Notes: generated by a model from the letters alone, not told the origin. DNA of 64,000 bases from Paenibacillus albidus (GCF_014644435.1 NZ_BMKR01000031.1:1-64000); one strand, 5' to 3'; numbered from the stretch's first letter, positions 45,347-54,735 are shown. Program-made: numbers and translations.

Positions 45347-45360
45347 CCGCCAGCTGGCGG
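45347..45360. repeat. Palindrome in the leader of the U32 gene
   Basis: CCGCCAGCTGGCGG is a perfect 14-base palindrome. On the minus strand it is followed by TTTGGGAGG, which includes the ribosome site, so it could affect translation or be a protein site. The uvrA leader has the same layout. Confidence 0.6.
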
Positions 45361-45513
45361 GTCATTTCTAGTTGCTTAACCTATTAATTGTATCAAATAT
45401 CACACCGGTTCGCCATGTGTTTGCCAATATTTAAATACACAATTTAATGGCGTATCCCTTCGACCCTCCGCTCTGTTCCCACGTATAGGAATAAAAGCAA
45501 TTCACCGGAGATA

Positions 45514-45548
45514 CAAAAAAAACGTCCACCATCGCAATGGGGACGTTT
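45514..45548 (-). terminator. Intrinsic terminator of the secreted-domain protein gene
   Basis: On the minus strand AACGTCC...GGACGTT pair with a CCAT/ATGG extension and are followed by eight T residues, 28 bases after the stop at 45576. Confidence 0.9.
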
Positions 45549-45575
45549 ACTGGGCAAGACTGCTCTTGAAGCAGT

Positions 45576-47483
45576 TTACTCTCCTGTAAAGCGGAAGGAC
45601 TGCAGGGTTTGGTCGATTGCTTCCTGCTGCCGGATCGTAGCATTGACATCGTTCAAGGTGACGGTGATAGTGTAGGTCATCTCATCCTTGCCTACCACAA
45701 TCTGCTTCACCTGCTGTGCAACGCCTTTTTTACTCTGATGAACCGTTAGCATGGTAGCCGGTTGGCCGGCAAAAGTCGTTGCTTCCTCACTCACAATCTT
45801 AGGCCCATTGGGATCGTTATTTTTGTTCTGGTAGAACGATTTAAGCGAATTCACGCTATTCTCCACTGACCCACCCTCAATCGAGAAGATTTGAAACCAT
45901 CCACCCGTGAAGCGATACTCCACGTTCTGGGTCTCAAACACATCCTGATAAGGAGTCCACAGCCGCGGAATATCCACAGCAAAACCAAAGGTTCGCGAAT
46001 TCTTGGTTACCGTGCTACGGCTAAGTGCCGCATAATCATCCGTTTCCAGCTTCCCGAAATTCTCCTGGACCCAGTCGAAATCAATCGTTATCGAGGACAG
46101 GATATCAGCTAACCGGGATGAATCCTCCTGACCGGCAGGCGTCACATATTCCACATAATAACGGTATCCGTCCTTGAGCAGCAGCGCCTGATATTCGGCT
46201 AGCCAACCTTTTCCTGTGTTCTTGTGCACTTCGTTAACTTGTCCAGGCTCACCCGAAATCTGCACCGGCTTGCTTCCTTTTATCAGCAACGCGTCCGGCA
46301 CATAGCTGTCCCTGGCCTTGCTGTTCAGCTCCTGGGTCCAGCTGTCCAGCGTGGATCCGGCAGGAGCCGAGGTAACCTTGATGCCCAGGTATCCTTCCTC
46401 CCCGCCTTCATAATACAGATGTTTGGCATCTGTACTCCAGCCTGCCGGAACCTGCAGCGAAACTCCATAATCATTGTCGGCTGCTGTCTTCAGCCCATTT
46501 TTGACGGTGGACAGATCACGGAGCTTGTTATCCTTATTGTCAAAAGAGGGCTTAAACGAGTCGAGCAGCTTGGTGTATTGGCCTAGATCTTTATAATTGG
46601 TGGCTGTATCATCCGTCAAATAGACCTCATACACCCGATCGTCCGCGTAATATTTTCTGCTCTCCCAGAATGTACCGCTTGATTCCTGGCTGACAATCCG
46701 TGCATAGGGAACTGCTGCCTGTGGATAGACCTCCCGGTCCATTACCATCTCTCCGCCTTCTTCCGCTTCACCGATCAGCTGCTCCAGCAGCTCATCCGCA
46801 CCCAGCGGTATTTCCTGCTGCACTGCACGTACCTCCAGGTAATATAGGCCGTCCACACTCATGAATGTGGCTATACTTTCATCCCCGCCGCTGTTGCCGA
46901 CAATAAATTCGGTAGGGTAGTTCATACTCCATTTATAATAACTGTTCCCAATTCTGGTCTTTCCTGCATCCCCTTCGATTCCCGGCTCCCCGGCAGTCTG
47001 GTCCACTGTCCGAGGCGGCGTTAAAGACACCAGCAATCCACCGCTATCTCCTGGCGAAACCCTTGCTCCAAGCACACCGGCCACAAAACGCAGCGGTACC
47101 ATCAGCACACCCGAAACCATACGGGGCGGGGCTTGCAGCTGGACCTTGATCCCATCCTTCCAGGCCGTCATACTGCCGATCGTCATCGCACCGGTATGCG
47201 AACCATACATAACTTTGACAACCTTGTCTTTTTCCAGCGATACAGTGCTGCCAAATGTCTTTTTGAATACGCCAAGCGGTACCATTACCGCCCCGTTTTC
47301 CACAAAAGGCTTATCAATTTGAATCTCTGCCCCATTAATCAGCGCTCGGGTACTGCCCACCTTCAGACCGAGCTGCAGCTCCATGTTCTCTGACGCTTGC
47401 ACTCTGGTGGCTGGAAGTATCGATAATATTAGCATTAGAGCCAGCAATGTATGCAGACCGCGAATTATTCTTGTCTTCCCCAT
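45576..47483 (-). CDS. Secreted protein with copper-amine-oxidase N-like domain and two repeated C-terminal domains
   Basis: A 635-residue exported protein. A signal peptide (LHTLLALMLILSILPATRVQA) ends near residue 31. A copper amine oxidase N-like domain follows (about 35-150: ENGAVMVPLGVFKKTFG and SGVLMVPLRFVAGVLGA), a domain not itself catalytic. After a linker come two or three similar units (each with a WExxx-type start, GTFWESRKYY, GYRYYVEYVTPAG, MTYTITVTLNDV) resembling PsbP-like or stress-associated secreted domains. Function unknown. ATG 47483 follows AGGGGGAAC; the gene starts 28 bases after the protease stop, so the two form a unit and may work together at the wall. Confidence 0.8.
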   Translation of the reverse strand: MGKTRIIRGLHTLLALMLILSILPATRVQASENMELQLGLKVGSTRALINGAEIQIDKPFVENGAVMVPLGVFKKTFGSTVSLEKDKVVKVMYGSHTGAMTIGSMTAWKDGIKVQLQAPPRMVSGVLMVPLRFVAGVLGARVSPGDSGGLLVSLTPPRTVDQTAGEPGIEGDAGKTRIGNSYYKWSMNYPTEFIVGNSGGDESIATFMSVDGLYYLEVRAVQQEIPLGADELLEQLIGEAEEGGEMVMDREVYPQAAVPYARIVSQESSGTFWESRKYYADDRVYEVYLTDDTATNYKDLGQYTKLLDSFKPSFDNKDNKLRDLSTVKNGLKTAADNDYGVSLQVPAGWSTDAKHLYYEGGEEGYLGIKVTSAPAGSTLDSWTQELNSKARDSYVPDALLIKGSKPVQISGEPGQVNEVHKNTGKGWLAEYQALLLKDGYRYYVEYVTPAGQEDSSRLADILSSITIDFDWVQENFGKLETDDYAALSRSTVTKNSRTFGFAVDIPRLWTPYQDVFETQNVEYRFTGGWFQIFSIEGGSVENSVNSLKSFYQNKNNDPNGPKIVSEEATTFAGQPATMLTVHQSKKGVAQQVKQIVVGKDEMTYTITVTLNDVNATIRQQEAIDQTLQSFRFTGE

Positions 47484-47511
47484 TCTTTGTTCCCCCTGTG
47501 TATTCTCCCGG

Positions 47512-48588
47512 TTATTTCCCCGTTTGGCCCATTTCATTCGCCGTCAGCTCTTCCCCGCCGAGCAGCGGATCGCCCTTTCCAAGCACCAGCTGGCGGGCTA
47601 CGATATCACCGTCGCTTTGCATCAGCAGGCGGACTGTAGTGCCCGGTGTATAGCTTTTGAACAACTCGTTAATATCAACCAGGGACGCTGCAGGATGACC
47701 GTCAATGCTGTACAGCACATCCCCTTCGTTAATCCCCGCCTTGCGCGCTTCCGCAGAGACAACCTTCTTCACTGTCAGCGGATCTTCCGTAGGCAGACCC
47801 ACAATCGCAGACCAGCTCTCCGTAAGTTCCAGGCCCAGGCTCGGACGTTTGACCTCCCCATACTTAAACAGCTGTTTCATAATGTACTGCACCGTCTCCG
47901 CCGGGATTGCAAAGCCCATATTCTCGATTTCTACTGCCGAGTATTTCAGGCTGTTCATCCCCAATACTTCACCCTTCATATTGAGCAGCGGACCGCCGCT
48001 GTTGCCCGGATTGATAGCTGTATCACTCTGGATTAACCGGTAGGCAGCATCCATACCTCCCCGTCCGAGACCGCTAATCACACCTACAGTTGCCGAGTTC
48101 CGCAGCGAAAAGGAGACCGGTGTTCCGATCGCGATGACCTTCTCTCCCACCACCGCTTTAGCGGACTGGGCGAACTTGGCAGGCTTCAGTGATTTGGCAT
48201 TGATCTTGATCAGCGCCACATCGCTGAACTCGTCCAGATACGTATCCGTGATGCTGTATTTCCTGGTGTCCGAGGTTACCACAACCACATTCTCCAAATC
48301 CTTGATGACATGAGCGTTCGTCACAATCCAACCATCGCTGCGGACGATAATTCCCGATCCGTGTGCCAGATTGTAGCGGTCATCCGGGCCACCGTTGCCC
48401 TGACCGGAGGATTTGCCGATAATCCCTACTACAGACGGACTGACCTCCTTAATAATCTGCGGCTCAGGAGCCTGTGCAGAAGCCATACCCGCTGCGGATC
48501 CCAGCTGCCCCCCCAAACCGGACAATAACAAACCGCATAACAGCAAGCTTGCCACTCTCTTGATCCCTACATTCTTAACTCTTCTCAT
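47512..48588 (-). CDS. HtrA/DegP-like secreted serine protease with PDZ domain
   Basis: A 358-residue trypsin-like protease acting outside the membrane in protein quality control. A hydrophobic signal or anchor (about 12-36) is followed by the protease domain with the complete triad: His93 in TNAHV, Asp123 in SDVALIKI and Ser197 in GNSGGP. A short PDZ domain lies at about 235-345 (SLGLELTE, AGINEGDVLYSIDGHP). The length is short for HtrA, which often has a cytoplasmic N-terminal tail; here the tail is nearly absent. ATG 48588 is preferred over TTG 48591; GGTGA lies six to seven bases upstream. It is followed by the secreted domain protein. Confidence 0.9.
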   Translation of the reverse strand: MRRVKNVGIKRVASLLLCGLLLSGLGGQLGSAAGMASAQAPEPQIIKEVSPSVVGIIGKSSGQGNGGPDDRYNLAHGSGIIVRSDGWIVTNAHVIKDLENVVVVTSDTRKYSITDTYLDEFSDVALIKINAKSLKPAKFAQSAKAVVGEKVIAIGTPVSFSLRNSATVGVISGLGRGGMDAAYRLIQSDTAINPGNSGGPLLNMKGEVLGMNSLKYSAVEIENMGFAIPAETVQYIMKQLFKYGEVKRPSLGLELTESWSAIVGLPTEDPLTVKKVVSAEARKAGINEGDVLYSIDGHPAASLVDINELFKSYTPGTTVRLLMQSDGDIVARQLVLGKGDPLLGGEELTANEMGQTGK

Positions 48589-48655
48589 CAAACTTCACCG
48601 GACCCTCTCTTGTCCCATATAGCAGCCTGTACAGGCGAACTTATCGTATTTATGT

Positions 48656-48700
48656 AAAAAGACCCCTTCATTACCGTTCACGGCATTAAAGGTGTCTTTT
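48656..48700 (-). terminator. Intrinsic terminator of the small membrane protein gene
   Basis: On the minus strand AAAAGACACCTTTAATGCCG and CGGTAATGAAGGGGTCTTTT pair with few mismatches around TGAA, and TTTTTAC follows. Confidence 0.8.
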
Positions 48701-48751
48701 GGCGTTCAACAACTATTCATCTCTGCCTTGTCTTTAAACAGCGGTAGTGCT

Positions 48752-48961
48752 TCAGCTTAACCAATGCATAACCATGGCGTAGTCAGAGACTATAAAAACC
48801 AATAAACTGACGACTCCAAATCCAATCGCAAACTTATTCTTCTGGGGAGCTTTCAGCAGCCGGACGACTCCAATGAAAATCAGAATAGTAAACAAAATCA
48901 TAAAAACATCGAAGGTATTAAAATTAGACGGTTGTGTTGCGGCAGCTTCTGCAAGCAGCAT
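48752..48961 (-). CDS. Small two-helix membrane protein
   Basis: A 69-residue protein with two hydrophobic segments (about 19-37 and 45-64) joined by a basic turn KAPQKNKFA. GAGGAGGTAATGCC directly before ATG 48961 is an excellent ribosome site, a plausible promoter lies 60 bases upstream, and a terminator follows, so it is a complete one-gene unit. I do not recognise a family. The turn is positively charged, so both ends probably face outside. Confidence 0.75.
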   Translation of the reverse strand: MLLAEAAATQPSNFNTFDVFMILFTILIFIGVVRLLKAPQKNKFAIGFGVVSLLVFIVSDYAMVMHWLS

Positions 48962-49019
48962 GGCATTACCTCCTCAAAAGTGTTGTCAAGCAAGCTCCTT
49001 TATCCCCATATTACCTTCT

Positions 49020-49048
49020 ATGTTATCGCTACCATTTCAGTGACGCAA
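49020..49048 (-). promoter_or_regulatory. Candidate promoter of the small membrane protein gene
   Basis: On the minus strand TTGCGT (49043-49048) and TAACAT (49020-49025) stand 17 bases apart, about 58 bases before the start. The remaining sequence up to the uvrA terminator (49049-49273) is AT-rich and shows no supportable gene. Confidence 0.45.
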
Positions 49049-49273
49049 GACTTATCTTAGAAAAATTATGTATTTGTCGCAAAAAATTTATTTTTAGCAT
49101 CTCATATCGCCAACATTGATGACATTAGTCATAGATCGCACACTCATTATGCGGTTATCAAAGGGCAGGAGGGACAACTTCGGAGCTCTTGTTAATCTAT
49201 CAACAATATCATGCCTCTTTGAATCTTATTTCGGACATGCTATACATATGCCAACCTGCCGTGAACTCTCTCC

Positions 49274-49306
49274 AAAAAAGAACTGCGTTCTCTTGACGCA
49301 GTTCTT
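49274..49306 (-). terminator. Intrinsic terminator of uvrA
   Basis: On the minus strand AAGAACTGCGT and ACGCAGTTCTT form a perfect 11-base-pair stem followed by TTTT, 24 bases after the uvrA stop. Confidence 0.92.
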
Positions 49307-49329
49307 GTAGAGGGAGATGGGGTCAGGCT

Positions 49330-52203
49330 TTATAGAACGTCGGAGGTCTGCAACTGCTGTTCTTCAGTCCGCTTTGTATCACGGATCAGCACAGGTTTCA
49401 AATATCTGCCTGTGTATGACTCTTCCACCTGGATAATCTTCTCCGGTGTCCCTATCGCCAGAACGGTTCCGCCGCCGCTGCCGCCTTCCGGTCCCATATC
49501 GATGATATAATCGGCTGTTTTGATCACATCCAGATTGTGCTCAATGACGAGCACGGATTCTCCCGAATCCACCAGACGGTGCAGTACTTCCAGCAGACGG
49601 CCGATATCATCGACATGCAGCCCCGTAGTCGGCTCATCCAGAATGTACAAGGTCTTGCCCGTACTGCGGCGGTACAGCTCAGAGGCGAGCTTCACCCGCT
49701 GCGCTTCACCACCCGACAAAGTTGTTCCGGGCTGGCCAATCTTGATATAGCCAAGGCCCACATCCATCAATGTCTGCATTTTACGGTGGATGCGAGGGAG
49801 ATTGACAAAGAATTCAGTGGCGTCTTCCACCGTCATTTCCAGCACATCGGAGATGTTTTTGCCCTTATATTTAACCTCTAACGTCTCCCGGTTATACCGT
49901 TTACCTTTGCATACTTCACACGGCACGTATACATCCGGCAGGAAGTGCATCTCGATCTTGATAATTCCGTCTCCGCGGCAGGCTTCGCAACGGCCGCCTT
50001 TGACGTTAAAGCTGAAGCGCCCCTTCTGATAGCCGCGAACCTTGGCTTCGTTGGTCTTGGAGAACAAATCGCGTATATCGTCGAACACACCGGTGTAGGT
50101 GGCCGGATTGGAGCGCGGTGTACGCCCGATCGGCGACTGGTCGATATCAATAACCTTATCCAGATGCTCCAGTCCTCGGATCTCCTTATGCAGACCCGGA
50201 CGTACCTTCACTGCCTTATTCAGTTTCCGGGCCAGGCTTTTGTAAAGAATTTCGTTAACTAGCGAGGACTTGCCGGAACCTGAAACCCCGGTTACAGCCG
50301 TGAAAACCCCGAGCGGAATTTTGACATTCACGTTCTTGAGATTATTCTCTTTGGCACCGCGCACCTCCAGCCAGCGGTCATCTGTAGACCGGCGCTTGGA
50401 GGTTACCGGAATAAACTTGCGGCCGCTTAAGTATTCGCCGGTCAGGGAATTCGGGTCCTTCATAATTTCATCAGGAGTCCCTTGTGCGATGACCTGTCCG
50501 CCATGAATCCCGGCTCCCGGACCGATATCAATAATATAATCGGCTGCCATCATCGTATCCTCATCATGCTCCACCACGATCAGCGTATTGCCCAAATCGC
50601 GCATATGAGCCAGTGTGGAGATCAGGCGGTCGTTATCCCGTTGATGCAGACCAATACTCGGTTCATCCAGGATATAGAGTACCCCCATCAGGCTTGATCC
50701 GATTTGGGTTGCCAGCCGGATACGCTGGGCTTCCCCGCCGGACAAGGAGCCGGCAGCACGGCTAAGCGTCAGGTAGTTCAAACCTACATTTACCAGGAAG
50801 CCAAGGCGGCTGCAGATTTCTTTGAGTATGAGATGGGCAATCGCCGTTTCCTTCTCACTAAGTTCAATGTTCTCAAAAAGCTTCTGGCAGTCTCCAATTG
50901 AAAGATCGGTCACATCAGAAATATTGTTCTGGTTGATCGTCACCGCCAGGATTTCTTTTTTGAGACGTTTGCCTTTGCACACATGGCATGGCTTTGCACT
51001 CATGAACCCTTCAATAAATTCACGAATGCCGTCCGAAGCAGTCTCCCGGTAGCGCCGTTCTAGATTGGGAATAATTCCTTCAAAAGCAACCATGGCGTCC
51101 CTCTTCTGGCCAAAGTCATTCTCATAATGGAAGTGAACCTTCTCGCTGCCCGTTCCATTCAGCAGCTTGTTCATCTGCTCCGGTGTCAGACTGCTTACAG
51201 GAACATTCTGCGGGATCTTGAAATGCTCGCAGACCGATTTCAGGAATTGCGGATAATAATTCGAGGTACTGCCTGTCCAGGCCAAAAAAGCTCCGTCTTC
51301 GATTGTTTTTTCCATATCGGGAATCAGCAGTTCGGGATCGACCACCATTTTGACGCCCAGTCCGTCACATTCGGTGCAAGCTCCGAACGGGCTGTTGAAG
51401 GAGAACATACGCGGCGCCAGCTCTTCAATACTGAATCCGCATACCGGGCATGCGAAGTTGGAGCTGAACAGCAATTCCTCCTGTCCGATAATATCGACCA
51501 GAATCTGTCCTCCCGACAGCTTCAGCGCGGTTTCGATGGAGTCCGCCAGCCGGCTCTCAGCATCTTCCTTAATCACAATCCGGTCCACAACCACTTCAAT
51601 GGTGTGTTTCTTATTCTTCTCCAGCTCAATCTCTTCCGACAAATCACGTAATTCGCCGTTGACCCGGACGCGCACAAAACCCTGCTTGGAAATATCGCTA
51701 AACAGCCCCTTGTGTTCGCCTTTTCGTCCGGAGATTACAGGTGCCAGAATCTGCAAACGGGTCTTCTCGGGATATTGCATGATCCGGTCCACCATCTGCT
51801 CCACCGTCTGTGAGGTGATTTCAATGCCATGATCCGGGCAATGAGGATGGCCGATCCGGGCAAACAGCAGCCGCAAATAGTCATAGATCTCCGTGACCGT
51901 ACCTACCGTGGAGCGTGGATTGCGGCTTGTTGTCTTCTGGTCGATGGATATTGCCGGGGACAAGCCGTCAATCGAGTCCACATCCGGCTTCTCCATTTGG
52001 CCCAGGAACTGACGTGCATAAGCCGACAGCGATTCGACATAACGCCGCTGTCCTTCTGCGTATATGGTATCGAACGCGAGCGACGACTTCCCTGAGCCGC
52101 TCAGTCCCGTCAGCACGACGAAGCGGTCGCGCGGAATCGTCACATCGATGTTCTTGAGATTATGTGCTCTCGCGCCTTTAATTACAATATTATCGTTCGC
52201 CAA
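49330..52203 (-). CDS. uvrA: Excinuclease ABC subunit A
   Basis: A 957-residue damage-recognition ATPase of nucleotide excision repair, standard length. Two ABC modules are visible: Walker A GLSGSGKS near residue 34 and GVSGSGKS near 643; signatures LSGGEAQRIRLA and LSGGEAQRVKLA; zinc Cys pairs CPVCGF, CTECDG and CEACRGDG with CEVCKGKRYN. TTG 52203 is selected since GAAGGAG lies upstream at good distance and MANDNIVIKGARAHNL is the normal UvrA start; the frame is open for 20 more codons through a palindromic leader without meaning. It lies 428 bases downstream of uvrB, but a terminator and a tandem repeat separate them. Confidence 0.97.
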   Translation of the reverse strand: MANDNIVIKGARAHNLKNIDVTIPRDRFVVLTGLSGSGKSSLAFDTIYAEGQRRYVESLSAYARQFLGQMEKPDVDSIDGLSPAISIDQKTTSRNPRSTVGTVTEIYDYLRLLFARIGHPHCPDHGIEITSQTVEQMVDRIMQYPEKTRLQILAPVISGRKGEHKGLFSDISKQGFVRVRVNGELRDLSEEIELEKNKKHTIEVVVDRIVIKEDAESRLADSIETALKLSGGQILVDIIGQEELLFSSNFACPVCGFSIEELAPRMFSFNSPFGACTECDGLGVKMVVDPELLIPDMEKTIEDGAFLAWTGSTSNYYPQFLKSVCEHFKIPQNVPVSSLTPEQMNKLLNGTGSEKVHFHYENDFGQKRDAMVAFEGIIPNLERRYRETASDGIREFIEGFMSAKPCHVCKGKRLKKEILAVTINQNNISDVTDLSIGDCQKLFENIELSEKETAIAHLILKEICSRLGFLVNVGLNYLTLSRAAGSLSGGEAQRIRLATQIGSSLMGVLYILDEPSIGLHQRDNDRLISTLAHMRDLGNTLIVVEHDEDTMMAADYIIDIGPGAGIHGGQVIAQGTPDEIMKDPNSLTGEYLSGRKFIPVTSKRRSTDDRWLEVRGAKENNLKNVNVKIPLGVFTAVTGVSGSGKSSLVNEILYKSLARKLNKAVKVRPGLHKEIRGLEHLDKVIDIDQSPIGRTPRSNPATYTGVFDDIRDLFSKTNEAKVRGYQKGRFSFNVKGGRCEACRGDGIIKIEMHFLPDVYVPCEVCKGKRYNRETLEVKYKGKNISDVLEMTVEDATEFFVNLPRIHRKMQTLMDVGLGYIKIGQPGTTLSGGEAQRVKLASELYRRSTGKTLYILDEPTTGLHVDDIGRLLEVLHRLVDSGESVLVIEHNLDVIKTADYIIDMGPEGGSGGGTVLAIGTPEKIIQVEESYTGRYLKPVLIRDTKRTEEQQLQTSDVL

Positions 52204-52231
52204 CGGTATAACATCTCCTTCGTTATCTTCC

Positions 52232-52257
52232 CCTCCCAAACCCTCCCAGTGGGAGGG
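52232..52257. repeat. Palindrome with CCTCCCAAACC flank in the uvrA leader
   Basis: CCCTCCCAGTGGGAGGG (52241-52257) is a perfect stem-loop, directly preceded on the plus strand by CCTCCCAAACC. It lies about 40 bases before the uvrA start. The sequence after it (CCCCAAGGGCTGCGCCC, 52258-52274) is also self-complementary. This looks like a mobile-type or regulatory repeat. Confidence 0.6.
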
Positions 52258-52381
52258 CCCCAAGGGCTGCGCCCTCTGGACACCCGCAATGTTGGCGGAG
52301 GAGGATGGTGGGGATATACTTTGTCAATTTGGAACGTGGACCGCTTGTCCCTATCGGGACCGCTTCAACTATGGGCGCTCT

Positions 52382-52525
52382 TGTAAGGCAGCTCTCCCTG
52401 CAGGAATCGCTAAGCGCGGTAAGGCAGCTCTCCCTTCGGGAATCGCCAAGTACGGCAAGGCAGCTCTCCCTTCGGGAATCGCCAAGTGCGGCAAGGCACT
52501 CTCCCTGCGGGAATCGTCTGCTACA
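52382..52525. repeat. Four tandem copies of a 36-base unit between uvrB and uvrA
   Basis: AAGGCAG-type starts fall at 52385, 52421, 52457 and 52493, exactly 36 bases apart. Units 2 and 3 are nearly identical; 1 and 4 diverge. Each of the two central units contains TCCCTTCGGGA, a small hairpin with a TTCG loop. No reading frame across it is convincing. It lies between the uvrB terminator and the uvrA leader. Confidence 0.92.
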
Positions 52526-52593
52526 CCTGTGCAGGTGTGCTTAAGTGCTATAAGGCGGTTATGCCAGCGAATTCGGCTGACACTAATTTATTC

Positions 52594-52622
52594 AAAAAGA
52601 ACGGCCCGGAAAGCACCGTTCT
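52594..52622 (-). terminator. Intrinsic terminator of uvrB
   Basis: On the minus strand AGAACGG and CCGTTCT pair around an 11-base loop and are followed by TTTTTGAA, ten bases after the uvrB stop. It implies that uvrA has its own promoter, which I could not place. Confidence 0.85.
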
Positions 52623-52631
52623 ATTTCGTAA

Positions 52632-54623
52632 TTACTCTGCTCTGAGCTCGAGCAAGGCGTCGCGTAGCTCGGCCGCTCGCTCGAATTGCAGGTTCTTGGC
52701 GGCATCCTTCATCTCGGCCTCCAGACGCTGCATCAGGCTCTGACGCTCTTTCTTGCTCATCTTGCCGCCAACATCGCTGAGGTAATCGGCTTTGGATTCC
52801 GCCACCTTCGTGGCTTCGATGATATCGCGCACTTTCTTGTTGATTGTCGTAGGTGTGATGCCGTGCTGCTCGTTGTGGGCGATTTGAATCGTACGCCGGC
52901 GCTGGGTCTCGCCAATCGCCTTCTCCATCGAGTCGGTGATTCGGTCACCGTACATAATAACCCGGCCTTCGGAGTTACGCGCAGCGCGGCCAATCGTCTG
53001 GATCAGCGAACGCTCTGAGCGGAGGAAACCCTCCTTGTCGGCATCCAGAATGGCAACCAGCGATACTTCCGGCAAGTCCAGACCTTCTCTTAGCAAGTTG
53101 ATTCCCACAAGCACATGGAACGTACCGAGTCGCAGATCGCGCAGAATCGCCATCCGCTCCAGTGTCTTGATATCGGAGTGCATATAGCGCACCTTAATGC
53201 CAATCTCCTTGAAATAATCTGTCAGGTCCTCAGACATCTTCTTCGTTAATGTTGTTACCAGCACCCGCTCATCCCGCTCTACCCGGTCACGGATTTCATT
53301 AATCAGATCATCGATTTGCCCCTCTGTAGGACGGACCTCTATAATCGGGTCAAGCAAACCGGTAGGACGGATAATCTGCTGTACCATCGTTTCACAACGT
53401 TCCAGCTCATAAGGGCCCGGGGTTGCAGAAACATAGACAATCTGCTTAACCTTCTCTTCAAACTCCTCAAATTTGAGAGGACGGTTATCCAGAGCGGAAG
53501 GCAGACGGAAGCCATGCTCAACGAGCACCGTCTTGCGCGCCCGGTCACCATTGTACATCGCCCGGATCTGCGGCAAGGTTACATGCGACTCATCGATAAC
53601 AATCAGCATATCATCAGGGAAATAATCCATCAGGGTATAAGGTGTCGCACCCGGCTCCCGGAAGGTCAGCGGTCCCGAGTAGTTCTCGATCCCTGAACAG
53701 AAGCCGACCTCTTTCATCATTTCTATATCATAACGTGTCCGCTGTTCCAGACGCTGGGCTTCCAAGAGCTTGCCTGCGTCACGCAGCACCGTCAATCGTT
53801 CCTCCAATTCCCGTTCAATGTTGACCAGAGCTACCCTCATGGTCTCCTCTTGAGTAACAAAGTGGGAAGCCGGAAAAATAGCGATATGATCCCGTTCACC
53901 GATCAATTCACCGGTTAGCACATCAATTTCGGTAATGCGTTCAACCTCATCGCCGAACAACTCTACCCGGATGGCGTGCTCCCCTTGGGAGGCCGGGAAA
54001 ATCTCAATCACATCTCCGCGCACACGAAAAGTACCGCGCACGAAGTTAATGTCATTACGCTGGTACTGGATATCCACGAGCCGGCTCAAAATCTGATTCC
54101 GGGGTTTCTCCATGCCTACGCGTAGCGACAGCAGTAGGCTCCCGTACTCCTGTGGAGAACCGAGACCATAGATACAGGATACACTCGCTACTATGATAAC
54201 GTCGCGTCTCTCGAATAGTGAGCTGGTCGCGGAGTGGCGCAGCTTGTCAATCTCCTCATTGATGCTGGAGTCCTTCTCAATGTAGGTGTCCGAGGACGGA
54301 ATGTAGGCTTCCGGCTGGTAGTAGTCATAGTAACTGACAAAGTAGTCTACCGAGTTATTCGGAAAAAACTCCTTGAATTCACTGGCCAGCTGTGCCGCTA
54401 ACGTCTTATTATGCGCAATAACCAGCGTTGGCCGGTTCAGCTTGGAAATCACCTGTGCGATGGTAAAAGTCTTGCCTGTTCCCGTTGCTCCCAGCAGCGT
54501 CTGCTCCTTCTTGCCCTGCCGGATGCCTTCTAATAATTCTTCAATGGCATGAGGCTGATCGCCCTGGGGTGTATATTCGGACTGCAATTCAAAGGTCTTC
54601 TTGCTGATGACAAGATCACTCAT
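52632..54623 (-). CDS. uvrB: Excinuclease ABC subunit B
   Basis: A 663-residue helicase-like subunit that loads at damage found by UvrA and recruits UvrC. Walker A GATGTGKTFT is near residue 43; the beta-hairpin region YYDYYQPEAYIPSSDTYIEKD, VIDESHVTLPQ, and TIGRAARNSEGRVIMYGD are family hallmarks. The C-terminal UVR motif (about 625-660) that binds UvrC is intact. ATG 54623 follows AGGGGAGACGGG at a slightly long distance. The upstream 178 bases hold its promoter, a LexA-like site, and the divergent motA control region. Confidence 0.97.
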   Translation of the reverse strand: MSDLVISKKTFELQSEYTPQGDQPHAIEELLEGIRQGKKEQTLLGATGTGKTFTIAQVISKLNRPTLVIAHNKTLAAQLASEFKEFFPNNSVDYFVSYYDYYQPEAYIPSSDTYIEKDSSINEEIDKLRHSATSSLFERRDVIIVASVSCIYGLGSPQEYGSLLLSLRVGMEKPRNQILSRLVDIQYQRNDINFVRGTFRVRGDVIEIFPASQGEHAIRVELFGDEVERITEIDVLTGELIGERDHIAIFPASHFVTQEETMRVALVNIERELEERLTVLRDAGKLLEAQRLEQRTRYDIEMMKEVGFCSGIENYSGPLTFREPGATPYTLMDYFPDDMLIVIDESHVTLPQIRAMYNGDRARKTVLVEHGFRLPSALDNRPLKFEEFEEKVKQIVYVSATPGPYELERCETMVQQIIRPTGLLDPIIEVRPTEGQIDDLINEIRDRVERDERVLVTTLTKKMSEDLTDYFKEIGIKVRYMHSDIKTLERMAILRDLRLGTFHVLVGINLLREGLDLPEVSLVAILDADKEGFLRSERSLIQTIGRAARNSEGRVIMYGDRITDSMEKAIGETQRRRTIQIAHNEQHGITPTTINKKVRDIIEATKVAESKADYLSDVGGKMSKKERQSLMQRLEAEMKDAAKNLQFERAAELRDALLELRAE

Positions 54624-54719
54624 TTGCCCGTCTCCCCTCTATCGTCTAAAATATATGAATATATTATAATTGTAGTCTAATTGTTCTCCCGCCATACGAG
54701 TCAGAAAAAAATGGAATAT

Positions 54720-54735
54720 AAGAATACCTGTTCCC
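54720..54735. promoter_or_regulatory. LexA/DinR-like site upstream of uvrB
   Basis: GAATACCTGTTCC contains the LexA half-sites GAAT and GTTC separated by four bases (consensus GAAC-N4-GTTC, one mismatch). uvrB belongs to the SOS regulon in Bacillus, so a LexA site is expected. The flanking bases match poorly, and the distance to the start is about 100 bases. Confidence 0.4.

Noticed and set aside
52382..52525. Possible CRISPR array (36-base periodic repeats)
   Set aside because: The whole 36-base unit repeats with no unique spacers, and no cas gene is present.
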